A stretch of 64,000 bases of DNA. Origin: Labilibaculum sp. DW002. Its GTDB lineage: Bacteria; Bacteroidota; Bacteroidia; Bacteroidales; Marinifilaceae. The notes under the pieces were generated by a model. It was not told the DNA's origin. It worked only from the letters and a program-made list of their open reading frames with translations, and did not search any database. Position numbers and translations under genes: made by a program. Within the stretch, counting starts at the first letter, position 1. The number at the start of each line of letters is the position of its first letter. Shown piece by piece: positions 27,825-35,857 of this stretch. The stretch covers positions 868,001 through 932,000 of the forward strand of contig NZ_JAKJSC010000001.1 in the NCBI RefSeq assembly GCF_029029525.1, written 5' to 3'.

Positions 27825-27912
27825 TTTGTTTGTTTTCAAGATTATACATAAGTCGAACAATCGTATTTTCTATTTTACAGGTTAAATTGTTAATAATTAT
27901 TCTTTTTTTGAT

Positions 27913-27944
27913 TTGAATATAAGCATAATTTATACCTATATTTG
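27913..27944 (+). promoter_or_regulatory. Promoter of the pyrB-pyrI operon
   Basis: TTG at 27913-27915, a 21-nt spacer, and TATATTTG at 27937-27944, an exact match to the Bacteroidota TAnnTTTG box. Predicted transcription start is about 27950, giving a leader of about 258 nt before pyrB. Confidence 0.7.
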
Positions 27945-27950
27945 TAATCT

Positions 27951-28208
27951 AGAATGAAGAGAGTATTAAATCAATCTAGAACCGCAATTAATGCAAAAAG
28001 AAGTAAATGCCTTTACTTCTTCTTTCACATTTTTCATTTCTTATTTAGATGTAAACACGATGTAAGGATTAATTCCCTTTTCTGTTATTTGGGTAATCCA
28101 ATTCAACAATATTTTTCAAAAAAACCAACATTGTCTATTTCATCGACAATTGTTGGTTTTTTTTTGATATTAAAACAACCATTATATACAAATTCTAAAA
28201 ATTAAGAA
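27951..28208 (+). promoter_or_regulatory. pyrBI leader with pause-like hairpin, U-rich tract and attenuator
   Basis: The leader contains a perfect 10-bp hairpin (27998-28007 with 28012-28021, loop TGCC), then a strongly U-rich stretch (about 28020-28050), then an intrinsic terminator (28118-28165) only 43 nt before pyrB. An open frame of 83 codons (27954-28205) runs through all of these; the U-rich tract encodes CLYFFFHIFHFLF, and the frame stops 3 nt before the pyrB ATG. This layout matches the UTP-sensitive attenuation of enterobacterial pyrBI, where a U-rich pause and a translated leader control the terminator. The leader peptide itself need not be functional. Translation would have to begin almost at the RNA 5' end, which is the weak point. 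Confidence 0.6.
28118..28165 (+). terminator. Attenuator (intrinsic terminator) in the pyrBI leader
   Basis: Arms CCAACATTGTC (28125-28135) and GACAATTGTTGG (28145-28156) with one bulged T, flanked by an A-run and nine T. It lies between the promoter and pyrB rather than after a gene. Confidence 0.8.
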
Positions 28209-29114
28209 ATGGATAACAAAAGCTTAGTGTCTATCGACGACTACACCAAAGAAGAAATTTTGGAAGTGCTTGCCAAAGCAGCAGAATTTGAAAAGAATCC
28301 CAACTCCAACATGCTTGAAGGCAAAGTTGTTTCATCTTTATTTTTTGAGCCATCAACAAGAACTCGCCTCAGTTTTGAAACAGCTATAAGTCGTATGGGG
28401 GGTAAAATTGTTGGTTTTACCGATGCCTCGTCATCAAGTACCACCAAAGGAGAAACATTAAATGATACGATTAAAATGGTTAGTAACTATTCGGATCTAA
28501 TCGTTATGCGTCATCCAATTGAAGGTTCGGCTCGCTACGCCTCTGAAGTATCAGACGTTCCTGTAATTAATGCTGGTGATGGTGCCAACCAGCACCCTAC
28601 TCAAACCATGCTCGATCTTTACTCTATTCAAAAGACGCAAGGTACGCTTGAAAATCTGAACATTTTCATGGTAGGTGATTTGAAGTATGGCAGAACAGTT
28701 CATTCATTACTAATGGCTCTTTCGCACTTTAACCCAACCTTCCATTTTATTGCACCCAAGGAATTAGAGATTCCAAGAGCGTACAAAATCTTCATGGATA
28801 AAAACAATATTAAATACCAAGAACATACCGAATTCAACTCGATCATTAATGATGCTGACATTCTTTATATGACACGTGTTCAGCGTGAGCGTTTTGCTGA
28901 TCCTCTGGAATATGAAAAAGTTAAAAATGTATATATTCTTAAAAATGATATGCTAAAAGACACCAGAGATAATCTACGTATTCTTCACCCGCTACCAAGA
29001 GTCAACGAAATTGCTGTAGATGTGGATGCAAACCCCAAAGCCTACTATTTTGAACAAGCTTTAAATGGTGTTTTTGCAAGACAGGCTATTATTGCCAAAG
29101 CACTAGATTTATAA
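28209..29114 (+). CDS. pyrB: Aspartate carbamoyltransferase catalytic subunit
   Basis: 301 residues. It catalyses the committed step of pyrimidine synthesis, joining carbamoyl phosphate and aspartate. Motifs: the carbamoyl-phosphate loop [15 protein letters not shown] (residues about 46-60), [12 protein letters not shown] (about 130-141) and the aspartate-binding HPLPRVNEI near the C-terminus. It is paired with the regulatory subunit gene 33 nt downstream, indicating the class of ATCase with allosteric CTP/ATP control. Expression is probably set by the attenuator-like leader immediately upstream. Confidence 0.97.
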   Translation: MDNKSLVSIDDYTKEEILEVLAKAAEFEKNPNSNMLEGKVVSSLFFEPSTRTRLSFETAISRMGGKIVGFTDASSSSTTKGETLNDTIKMVSNYSDLIVMRHPIEGSARYASEVSDVPVINAGDGANQHPTQTMLDLYSIQKTQGTLENLNIFMVGDLKYGRTVHSLLMALSHFNPTFHFIAPKELEIPRAYKIFMDKNNIKYQEHTEFNSIINDADILYMTRVQRERFADPLEYEKVKNVYILKNDMLKDTRDNLRILHPLPRVNEIAVDVDANPKAYYFEQALNGVFARQAIIAKALDL

Positions 29115-29147
29115 ACTTATATTCACGTCAAAAAAGCAGATCAACAT

Positions 29148-29606
29148 ATGAACGCAAAGAAAGAATTACAGGTAAGTGCCATTGAAAATGGAACCGTTAT
29201 CGATCATATTCCAGCAGAATATCTATTTCAAGTAATCACGATTTTAGGTTTAGACAATTGTGGCAATTCAGTAACATTTGGAAACAACTTAGAGAGTAAA
29301 TTATTAGGAAAGAAAGCAATTATTAAGATTTCTGATAAATTTTTCGAAGATGAAGAAATCAATAAAATTTCTTTGATTGCTCCTCATGCAAAATTAAACA
29401 TCATTCGCGACTATAAGGTTTCAGAGAAAAAAATTGTTGAAACACCTAAAAAAGTAATTGGTATTGCTAAATGTATGAATCCAAAGTGCATTACTAATGT
29501 AGAGGCGGTTACTACACGCTTTAAAGTAATCGAAGATTCTCCTATTACCTTAAAATGCCACTACTGTGAGAAAATCACAGATCACAAGCACATTGAGATT
29601 ATTTAA
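29148..29606 (+). CDS. pyrI: Aspartate carbamoyltransferase regulatory subunit
   Basis: 152 residues, normal for PyrI. The N-terminal allosteric domain binds CTP and ATP (AIENGTVIDHIPAE is the family opening). The C-terminal zinc domain has four Cys in two pairs, KCMNPKCITN and LKCHYCEK, which hold the contact to PyrB. Same operon as pyrB. Confidence 0.97.
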   Translation: MNAKKELQVSAIENGTVIDHIPAEYLFQVITILGLDNCGNSVTFGNNLESKLLGKKAIIKISDKFFEDEEINKISLIAPHAKLNIIRDYKVSEKKIVETPKKVIGIAKCMNPKCITNVEAVTTRFKVIEDSPITLKCHYCEKITDHKHIEII

Positions 29607-29632
29607 TTGATACTGTATATTAAATGAATGAA

Positions 29633-29659
29633 AAGAAGCCTATTTGGCTTCTTTTTTTT
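29633..29659 (+). terminator. Terminator after pyrI
   Basis: Arms AAGAAGCC (29633-29640) and GGCTTCTT (29646-29653), a 5-nt loop, continued by a T-run, 27 nt after the pyrI stop. Confidence 0.85.
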
Positions 29660-29742
29660 GAACCAATTTGTAGCAAAGAATACAGATCAAAGGATAATTA
29701 TTACCTTTGTCGCTCTTTACAAATTGAATAAAATACAAGCAT

Positions 29743-30402
29743 ATGAATTCTTCGACCGAGCAAGTTCGTAATCGCATAACACAAGCTATTGAAAATGGAC
29801 AAAATGGGAAACTTAGAGCCTGTAAAGAAGATTTACGTATTCTTTATACTAGCATAAAGAACGAACCTTTCCTACTTTGGGAAGATGCTTTTATTTCTCA
29901 ATTGGGAAAAGTAATTATCATGATGCTCCATATGGATTTAATTGATGATGAAGAACAAAACATTGGTTTAGCCCATCTCTCCTATGTTTATATTACAAAA
30001 GGAATTGAAAAAGAAGAGAGCCTAGCTCCTGACTATGATACTTGTGAACTTTTCCGCTTAAGAAAAGATCGAATTATTCTTTTGAAAAGCTTTGATGACT
30101 CCTTTGTTGATAGCTTACAGGAATTCTACTATGCAAACGAAAAGGCAAAAGATCGTGACGCCTATAACCTTCAGCGCAAAACGGTTTTAAGTCGTATGCC
30201 ATTCCTACAATTTGCAGACATTCATGCCATAGAGAAAGATTACAAGAATTTACGAAATGACGAGTATTTACTTGAGACTGCCAATTATATTGAACACGAT
30301 AATGAAATTACTGCTGAAACTTTAAATGAAGGTTCTCTCCTGCATAAGATATTGTATAAGCATACTTTGCAGAAATTAAAAGATGGTAAGTTGCTATACT
30401 AA
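29743..30402 (+). CDS. Conserved hypothetical cytoplasmic protein
   Basis: 219 residues, no signal peptide or membrane segment, predicted almost all helical with many acidic and Lys residues. No family was recognised. Visible features are an N-terminal helical region (RNRITQAIENGQNGKLRACKE) and a Tyr/Leu-rich middle (LSYVYITKGIEKEE), reminiscent of TPR-like or helical-bundle proteins. The codon use matches the surrounding genes, and an intergenic gap with a candidate promoter precedes it, so it looks like a real gene. Confidence 0.7.
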   Translation: MNSSTEQVRNRITQAIENGQNGKLRACKEDLRILYTSIKNEPFLLWEDAFISQLGKVIIMMLHMDLIDDEEQNIGLAHLSYVYITKGIEKEESLAPDYDTCELFRLRKDRIILLKSFDDSFVDSLQEFYYANEKAKDRDAYNLQRKTVLSRMPFLQFADIHAIEKDYKNLRNDEYLLETANYIEHDNEITAETLNEGSLLHKILYKHTLQKLKDGKLLY

Positions 30403-30862
30403 ATGGCAGTAATTCTTATTTGCCTGTGTTCTAGCATCATGGGCTTTTACTTTTCTCCATTAATGATTGAAGTAAGCAAAACAATTAAGCCAATTGAAAG
30501 CTTTACGGCATTCTATTGCGACAGATTATCCCGAATCACGATCAATTCGTAACTACAGATCATAATTTCGGAAAAATACCAGTGAATCATTCTGTGAGGG
30601 ATTGTAGTGATATCCTTTTTCGAGGTACGATGGAAAAGATTTAACGAAAAGCCCGACCCGCGGGGACACAGCCAAATAAAAAAAAGACTTTTTTATCCGT
30701 AAAACATATAAAAGCTTATCGATTTGCTCTTTTATTTATATCTTAATGCTTGAATTGGCAAAAAGCACGAAATGGCTGTAATTCTGCCCGCCAATATACT
30801 GTATTTCGAATGTTAAATACAGGATAAAACCAGCCGAATAAAACAATAAACGAAATTATTTT
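30403..30862. other. 460-nt intergenic region with a structured-RNA candidate
   Basis: No protein-coding gene is apparent between the hypothetical gene and the dehydrogenase-like gene. The middle (30592-30690) folds into a multi-stem element described separately. The remainder shows no recognisable feature beyond AT-rich sequence before 30863. Confidence 0.6.
30592..30694 (+). ncRNA. Candidate structured RNA (multi-stem element, Flavo-1-like)
   Basis: A closing stem CTGTG (30592-30596) with CACAG (30667-30671) encloses three hairpins: GGAT/ATCC, CTTTTTC (30614-30620) with GGAAAAG (30633-30639), and CCCG (30652-30655) with CGGG (30661-30664). An A-run/T-run hairpin that could end transcription follows (30677-30695). 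The local GC-rich segment stands out in an AT-rich spacer. It resembles elements I associate with intergenic regions of Bacteroidota, perhaps the Flavo-1 RNA motif; this identification is from memory and is tentative. The strand was chosen by the order of the stems and the trailing T-run. Confidence 0.35.
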
Positions 30863-32365
30863 ATGAGTATAGAAAAATACGACCTTGTTGTTTTGGGGAG
30901 TGGACCAGCAGGTTTCTCGGCAGCAATGCGCGCCATAGATTTTAAAAAATCGGTTTGTATTATTGAAGCGAATCATTTGGGAGGTGCTGGGATCATGAAC
31001 GGTGCGCTTACTTCTAAAGCAATGTGGGAACTATCGAGAGATTTCTCAATTGCCTCATCGGTGACCAGAGGATATCGCGCATCTGGATTGAATGTAGAAT
31101 ACGACAAGGTACAAAAGACGGTTATACAAGCTGCGAAACAAAAGCAATTGCAAATGCTTTCGCAGATCGAAACCTACTCGAAAGCGTCAGAAAACTCTGG
31201 TAATATTACGCTAAAATATGGTTGGGGAAAATTTCTTGATTCGAATACGGTAGAGATTATTTCTCATGATAAAATAGAACAGGTTAAAGGAGATAATTTT
31301 ATTATTGCTACAGGATCAAGACCTCGCCCGATGCCAGATGTAGAGGTTGATAATGAGCGTATTATCGATTCAGATGGAATTATGAATCTAAAAGAATTCC
31401 CTGAACGAATGATCATTATCGGCTCGGGTATTATTGGTTGTGAATATGCCACTATTTTTTCCAATTACAATCAAACAGAAGTTCATTTGCTTGATCGCCA
31501 ACACAAAGTAATCCCTTACGAGGATGATGATGTGAGCGATTTTGTATCAAAGGGACTTGAAAAAAATGGCGTTATTATTCATCACACAGCAAATCTTAGA
31601 ACCATTAGAAAACGATCTGATTGCTTAGAGGTTGTTCTCGATTATCAGGATGGGCATTCAAAAGTAATTGAAGTGGATGTTGCCGTTGTAGCAGTAGGTC
31701 GTATTCCAAACCTTGATAATTTAGGCCTGGAAAACGTTAATATCAAAACTACAGAAAGAGGCTATTTGGATATCAATGAAGCTTGTGCAATTGACAATTT
31801 TAAATCCTGTAATATTTTTGCCGCGGGTGATGTATCGGGACATGCTCAACTCTACTCTGTTGGTGAGTTGCAAGGTCGTTTTATTGTTGAAGCCCTATAT
31901 GGCAATTTAGAATTCCCTCTGGATTACTCCAATATGTCAACTCTCATGTTCTTTAAGCCAGCAGTTGCTGCAGTTGGCTTAAACGAAAAAGCATGTAAAA
32001 GCCAAAATATCCCGTACAAAGTAGCTACTTACTCTAATTCTCTTATCAACAGAGCTATTGCCATGAGAGCCAGCGATGGATTTGTTAAGATAATAGTTAG
32101 CGATGATGGTGAAAACCGCATATTGGGTATGCGAGCTGCCGGACCTCAAGCTTCAACACTCATCACATCAATTGCTTACCAAATTAGTCAAAAAGGGACT
32201 CTCAAGGATATTCGAAAGAATGTACATCCTCACCCAAGCATATCTGAAGGTGTGCAGGAATGCCTGCGTGTGTTTGAAGGAAAATCGATATACAAACCTC
32301 AAGCATTCCCTGATTTTATCAAATTAGAAAGTTGGCATCCTGAAGTTGTGAAAGAAAACAGTTGA
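30863..32365 (+). CDS. FAD/NAD(P)-dependent oxidoreductase, dihydrolipoamide dehydrogenase-like, lacking the redox disulfide
   Basis: 500 residues with the full fold of the family: FAD motif LVVLGSGPAGFSAAM (residues 8-22), NAD(P) motif IIGSGIIGCEYA (about 190), the second FAD motif IFAAGDVSG, and a C-terminal dimerisation domain with VHPHPSISEGVQE, which keeps the His/Glu pair. The segment that normally contains the CxxxxC redox disulfide (GGTCLNVGCIPSK type) reads GGAGIMNGALTSK, so both Cys are replaced. It therefore cannot act on lipoamide or glutathione by the usual route. Soluble transhydrogenase loses only one of the two Cys. A flavin reductase or transhydrogenase role is possible. No neighbours give further clues. 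Confidence 0.85.
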   Translation: MSIEKYDLVVLGSGPAGFSAAMRAIDFKKSVCIIEANHLGGAGIMNGALTSKAMWELSRDFSIASSVTRGYRASGLNVEYDKVQKTVIQAAKQKQLQMLSQIETYSKASENSGNITLKYGWGKFLDSNTVEIISHDKIEQVKGDNFIIATGSRPRPMPDVEVDNERIIDSDGIMNLKEFPERMIIIGSGIIGCEYATIFSNYNQTEVHLLDRQHKVIPYEDDDVSDFVSKGLEKNGVIIHHTANLRTIRKRSDCLEVVLDYQDGHSKVIEVDVAVVAVGRIPNLDNLGLENVNIKTTERGYLDINEACAIDNFKSCNIFAAGDVSGHAQLYSVGELQGRFIVEALYGNLEFPLDYSNMSTLMFFKPAVAAVGLNEKACKSQNIPYKVATYSNSLINRAIAMRASDGFVKIIVSDDGENRILGMRAAGPQASTLITSIAYQISQKGTLKDIRKNVHPHPSISEGVQECLRVFEGKSIYKPQAFPDFIKLESWHPEVVKENS

Positions 32366-32394
32366 TGACTAGCTTTTGGCAAAAAATAAATAAG

Positions 32395-32423
32395 AAAAGA
32401 CGCAATGTGAATTGCGTCTTTTT
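32395..32423. terminator. Bidirectional terminator between the oxidoreductase and DUF805 genes
   Basis: Arms AAAAGACGCAA (32395-32405) and TTGCGTCTTTT (32412-32422) around a 6-nt loop, between two converging genes. Confidence 0.85.
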
Positions 32424-32441
32424 GATATAACTAAATCAGCA

Positions 32442-32813
32442 TTATGCTAATACTTCTTTTGGATTAGATCCATATTCATTTTCTTCAACGTCACCATCAA
32501 GCACTAATAAAACCAGTAACCAAATAGAGCCTATAAATGGAATTAATACAATAAGCATCCACCAACCATTTCGTCCTGTATCATGTAACCTTCTAACACC
32601 AGCAGCTAAGCCAGGTAAAAGCAAAGCCAAACTATAAAGAATATATATAACCCCATAAGGTAAAACTCCCATTGTACTGCCTATAACGTTATCTAATATA
32701 GCTGCTACAATCGCAAAAATTAAATTAAACAATACGAACATCCAATACTCTTTTCTTCTTGCGCGACCACTAAAATCCACATACTGCTTTAAAGCTTTTA
32801 AATAATAATTCAT
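32442..32813 (-). CDS. DUF805 family inner-membrane protein
   Basis: 123 residues with four membrane helices. The family pattern is clear: N-terminal YYLKALKQYVDFSGRARRKEYW, and GVRRLHDTGRNGWW between helices 3 and 4. The function of DUF805 proteins is not established. It is a single gene ending at a shared terminator. Confidence 0.88.
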   Translation of the reverse strand: MNYYLKALKQYVDFSGRARRKEYWMFVLFNLIFAIVAAILDNVIGSTMGVLPYGVIYILYSLALLLPGLAAGVRRLHDTGRNGWWMLIVLIPFIGSIWLLVLLVLDGDVEENEYGSNPKEVLA

Positions 32814-33067
32814 TTCCTTGTCTTTTTGTTCCTACTCGTTAGGCTTTTCGAATACTCCCCGTTTTTAAATGGTTTCTGGCTCCATTTTCTTTCCCACTAA
32901 ACTACAAAACATAACGCAATTAACAAAATAAACTAAAATGAAAACTAAATCGACTAACTAATCTGAGTCTTTTTTTTCTAAATCTATCATTTGCAACCTT
33001 TACTTCGACTATTAATTCACAACAATTTTTTGTAACTTATAGAAAGCAAAACCTTAAACTCAAACAA

Positions 33068-33382
33068 ATGAACTCAAAAGAAATGATGGAAATTATTATG
33101 TCTGGAAATTGGCATAATGTAGACAATAATATTGTATGTTCTTTTAATTGGGCTGATTTAGACAAATCGATAAGTATAAAATACCATTCTGGAGACAAAG
33201 AAGGGCAATCGGATTCACATCAATTTGTGAAATTGTACCATACCGCCGAAGAATTAGCAAATTGCACTCTACTACGCTACCAGAGCAATTTATTTACTAG
33301 CGAGTTTAGGCTAGAATCGGAAAATGGTCCTTTACACATTGATTCGAATGTTTTTGGAAAATTGAAATTGGTTCGTAAGTAA
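33068..33382 (+). CDS. Small hypothetical protein
   Basis: 104 residues, soluble, no signal peptide. No family recognised. The sequence mixes beta-prone segments (VCSFNWADLDKSISIKY and FRLESENGPLHIDS). Upstream is an AT-rich spacer of about 250 nt with no clear promoter. It is a plausible gene on length and codon use alone. Confidence 0.5.
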   Translation: MNSKEMMEIIMSGNWHNVDNNIVCSFNWADLDKSISIKYHSGDKEGQSDSHQFVKLYHTAEELANCTLLRYQSNLFTSEFRLESENGPLHIDSNVFGKLKLVRK

Positions 33383-33441
33383 TCCAAAATCGATTGATTT
33401 CCAACTTCACTGACATTTCTGAATCGTATTTTACCGCCTTA

Positions 33442-34245
33442 TTATTTCTTTTTACTCAGTTCTTTTAGTTTCATTTTTATTTGTTGATTATCTGGAGCTT
33501 TAACAAGAAGTTTTTGTAATATGTCTTTGGCTTGGTTTACTTTACCCAATGCCTCTAAAGACATAGCTGCTTTGTATTTTAAACGAGAATTATCGGTTAA
33601 TTCTGCCATCGGGAAAATAAAATCGAATGCTAATTGGTGCTTTTCTTCCTTGCTAAGCACATCGTGAATGCGAAACAGTTGCTCGGTGTCTGTATGGTAC
33701 TTGGTGGAATCCAATCCATTGGTTATCTCTTTGTATTTGGCAATGCTTTTCTCTGCATCTTCGGCTTTAAGAATAGCTAGCAATGTATCCGATAGAAATA
33801 GCTTTGGTTCCTCTACGCTGATCACTTTAAACTGATCGTACACAATAGTAGCGAACGGTGGAATGATATCTCCTGCTCCTTTTGCTCCGTAAGCCAAAGA
33901 ATCCGGTAAAATAGCAATTACTTCATCGCCCTCACGAAGTAGCATTGTTATTTCGGTAAACCCTTTAATTAATCTGGAATAGTTAGCGACATAGGTAAAA
34001 AGAGAATCAGGAAGTTCGTTGGTATTCCAAACTACGCTGTCTTGCACTTTTAGGCTAAGATAAGTACCAACAGCTGATCCAGTTTCAATCTTTCGTCCTT
34101 CACCCTTTTTCAGGTAAATGTATTGCAATCCACTCTTGGTGGTAAGAGTATCGCCCAAGGCAATTTCATTTGTGGCCTTAGGCTTTGTGTTACACGAGCA
34201 GATAAATAAGATAGCAAGCATCGCAATGATGTGGATGGATTTCAT
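33442..34245 (-). CDS. FKBP-type peptidyl-prolyl isomerase lipoprotein
   Basis: 267 residues from the ATG at 34245. The open frame extends to 34320, but the shorter start gives a proper lipoprotein signal (MKSIHIIAMLAILFICSC) with the lipid-attached Cys about residue 18. The FKBP domain follows (about residues 35-150: GLQYIYLKKGEGRKIETG and LAYGAKGAGDIIPPFATIVYD, the latter a typical FKBP signature). The last 110 residues are helical and TPR-like (VLSKEEKHQLAFDFIFPMAEL, DILQKLLVKAPDNQQIKMKL). It probably assists folding of exported proteins at a membrane surface. A single gene. Confidence 0.88.
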   Translation of the reverse strand: MKSIHIIAMLAILFICSCNTKPKATNEIALGDTLTTKSGLQYIYLKKGEGRKIETGSAVGTYLSLKVQDSVVWNTNELPDSLFTYVANYSRLIKGFTEITMLLREGDEVIAILPDSLAYGAKGAGDIIPPFATIVYDQFKVISVEEPKLFLSDTLLAILKAEDAEKSIAKYKEITNGLDSTKYHTDTEQLFRIHDVLSKEEKHQLAFDFIFPMAELTDNSRLKYKAAMSLEALGKVNQAKDILQKLLVKAPDNQQIKMKLKELSKKK

Positions 34246-34380
34246 AGTGCTGATTTTGATGTATGGGTTTATTAATGTGTGTTTCAGGTTTGAATTTAAC
34301 ATTCTTCTTACAGCTATCAAAATACTTGAGATTATTAGTAACTAGAATTAGATATCCAATTCATTGTTTGTCTAAATAAA

Positions 34381-34412
34381 AAACCATCTCACAAGAAGGT
34401 GTAAGATGGTTT
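34381..34412. terminator. Terminator after the sigma-factor membrane partner
   Basis: Arms AAACCATCTCACA (34381-34393) and TGTAAGATGGTTT (34400-34412) with one mismatch, an A-run on the left and a short T-run on the right. It terminates the minus-strand gene ending at 34435. Confidence 0.75.
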
Positions 34413-34434
34413 AAACTAGAATGTATAGAGCTTA

Positions 34435-35100
34435 TTAGCTTTCAATCTCTCTAATTAGTTCAAGAGCATTGTCCCGTATTGGTTTGAATCGAGCAAACCA
34501 TATGGCAATTCCAAGTCCAAAAGAAATAACAACCATAATAAAGAAAAAGCTTAGACAAGCCATGACAATTAGCAAAGGGAATTCATTAGATGTTTTAGAA
34601 ATCATTTCAAACCAATTATTCCCACTATTTAGCACCTGCCAAGCTGTAGTAAAATAATCTCCTAAACTAAAATCTAATTTTAAATAATCTTGACAAGCAA
34701 GATATACTTTTTCGTTAAGTGCTAATCCAATCGCTAAAAAAAACAGAGCAGGAAAAACAACTAAGTCTAAAGGTGAAAACACCCTGTATCTTTTAACTGT
34801 TTTCTTTAATAATACTAAAGTAGGCACTGAGTAGTTTATTTTTTTTATTTTGTGTTGCGCATAGGCCATAGAAAATAAAAACATCGAAAATCCTAATACA
34901 ATGGAAGCTACTTTAATGATTGAATAAACTTTTCCTCCATCTATTATATCGTAAAATATAGGGATATATACTATTAAAAGAACGATGTATGTTACTTTTA
35001 AAATTTTAAAAATCATCTCAAGATTAGAATCTTCCTTTTTTAATTTACTCAAAAAGGATCCTATATCGTTTGTGTCCTGTGAAATCTTATTCTTATTCAT
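34435..35100 (-). CDS. Four-helix membrane protein, ECF sigma partner (putative anti-sigma)
   Basis: 221 residues. A charged 35-residue N-terminus (SQDTNDIGSFLSKLKKEDS) is followed by four membrane helices. It overlaps the upstream ECF sigma gene by 8 nt, an arrangement typical of a sigma factor and its membrane-bound regulator. No classical zinc anti-sigma motif (HxxxCxxC) is visible, so the anti-sigma role rests on position and topology only. Confidence 0.7.
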   Translation of the reverse strand: MNKNKISQDTNDIGSFLSKLKKEDSNLEMIFKILKVTYIVLLIVYIPIFYDIIDGGKVYSIIKVASIVLGFSMFLFSMAYAQHKIKKINYSVPTLVLLKKTVKRYRVFSPLDLVVFPALFFLAIGLALNEKVYLACQDYLKLDFSLGDYFTTAWQVLNSGNNWFEMISKTSNEFPLLIVMACLSFFFIMVVISFGLGIAIWFARFKPIRDNALELIREIES

Positions 35101-35608
35101 GCTTGCCTCCTGATAATTTAGATTTTAACTGTTCTTTAATTCTGTGAATCTTTACTTTAACGTTAGGTTCAGTAATGCCGATAACATCAGCAATTTCTCG
35201 CATCGAAAGGCCTTCAAGTAATAATGACATTAAAGATTTATCGATTACCGACATTTGATTCAACTCCATTTGTAGCTGATTCAACTGAGATTCTTGTTTC
35301 AATTTTTCTTCCAAACCGTCATCAAACAAAACACCTATGTTTTCGGTATCGGTATTTACCATCATCTGCATTTGCTTGAATGCTTTTCCGGTAAACCCCA
35401 GAGAAGTATTTACTGCAATTCGATAGATCCAAGTGCTCATTGCAGCATCACCCCGAAAAGAATCAAGGCTTTTCCAGATATTAACCAATATCTCTTGGTA
35501 CATATCTTTGCGATCTTCCGAATTGGGACTGTAATAGCTACAGATCCGTTTAATTCTCTCACTATTGTCAGTGACTATATCATTAAACTTTTCTTCCTTT
35601 TTCACCAT
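35093..35608 (-). CDS. ECF-type RNA polymerase sigma factor
   Basis: 171 residues. Region 2 is evident (DRKDMYQEILVNIWKSLDSFRGDAAMSTWIYRIA, residues about 32-66 in pieces: DMYQEILVNIWKSL, STWIYRIAVN) and region 4 has a helix-turn-helix (SMREIADVIGITEPNVKVKIHRI). The middle is a variable linker. It directs transcription of a small regulon in response to an envelope signal. It is coupled to the membrane protein gene by overlap. A GCAAGCCTAA decamer 31-40 nt upstream recurs before the gene at 37686. Confidence 0.92.
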   Translation of the reverse strand: MVKKEEKFNDIVTDNSERIKRICSYYSPNSEDRKDMYQEILVNIWKSLDSFRGDAAMSTWIYRIAVNTSLGFTGKAFKQMQMMVNTDTENIGVLFDDGLEEKLKQESQLNQLQMELNQMSVIDKSLMSLLLEGLSMREIADVIGITEPNVKVKIHRIKEQLKSKLSGGKHE

Positions 35609-35638
35609 TTTTATAGTTTGTGTACATATACTTAGTAG

Positions 35639-35648
35639 GCAAGCCTAA
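35639..35648 (-). promoter_or_regulatory. Candidate ECF-sigma motif, copy at the sigma gene
   Basis: TTAGGCTTGC (minus strand) lies 31-40 nt before the sigma start codon. An identical decamer occurs at 37746-37755, upstream of another minus-strand gene. It may be an autoregulated promoter element. Confidence 0.3.
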
Positions 35649-35730
35649 GCATTAGTTACATTTTTATTAAAAGTTTTTTCAAAAAAGTTTATTTTGATAA
35701 TTGAAAGGTCGCAAATTCTTTTCCTTTTTA

Positions 35731-35769
35731 GAATGAAAAAGTCCCGATAGTTATCGGAACTTTTCATTC
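35731..35769. terminator. Long hairpin, probable terminator
   Basis: Near-perfect palindrome of 39 nt with a central CCGATAG/TTATCGG pair and flanking GAATGAAAA/TTTTCATTC arms. It lies between the minus-strand gene ending at 35858 and the sigma gene, and can form on either strand. Confidence 0.7.
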
Positions 35770-35857
35770 ATCCTCTAAGAATATTGTTGGCTTAAACATT
35801 TTACTTGTCGCTCATAAAAAAAACGCTGACAGGTCTTCGACTCTGCCAGGATTTGTA

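Noticed and set aside
27954-28205. An 83-codon open frame as a normal protein gene
   Set aside because: Its composition follows the U-rich tract and terminator, and it ends 3 nt before pyrB. It is better read as a leader than as an independent gene.
30863-32365. Cys-less oxidoreductase as a broken lipoamide dehydrogenase
   Set aside because: All other motifs and the full length are kept, with no stop or frameshift, so loss of the disulfide looks like functional divergence.
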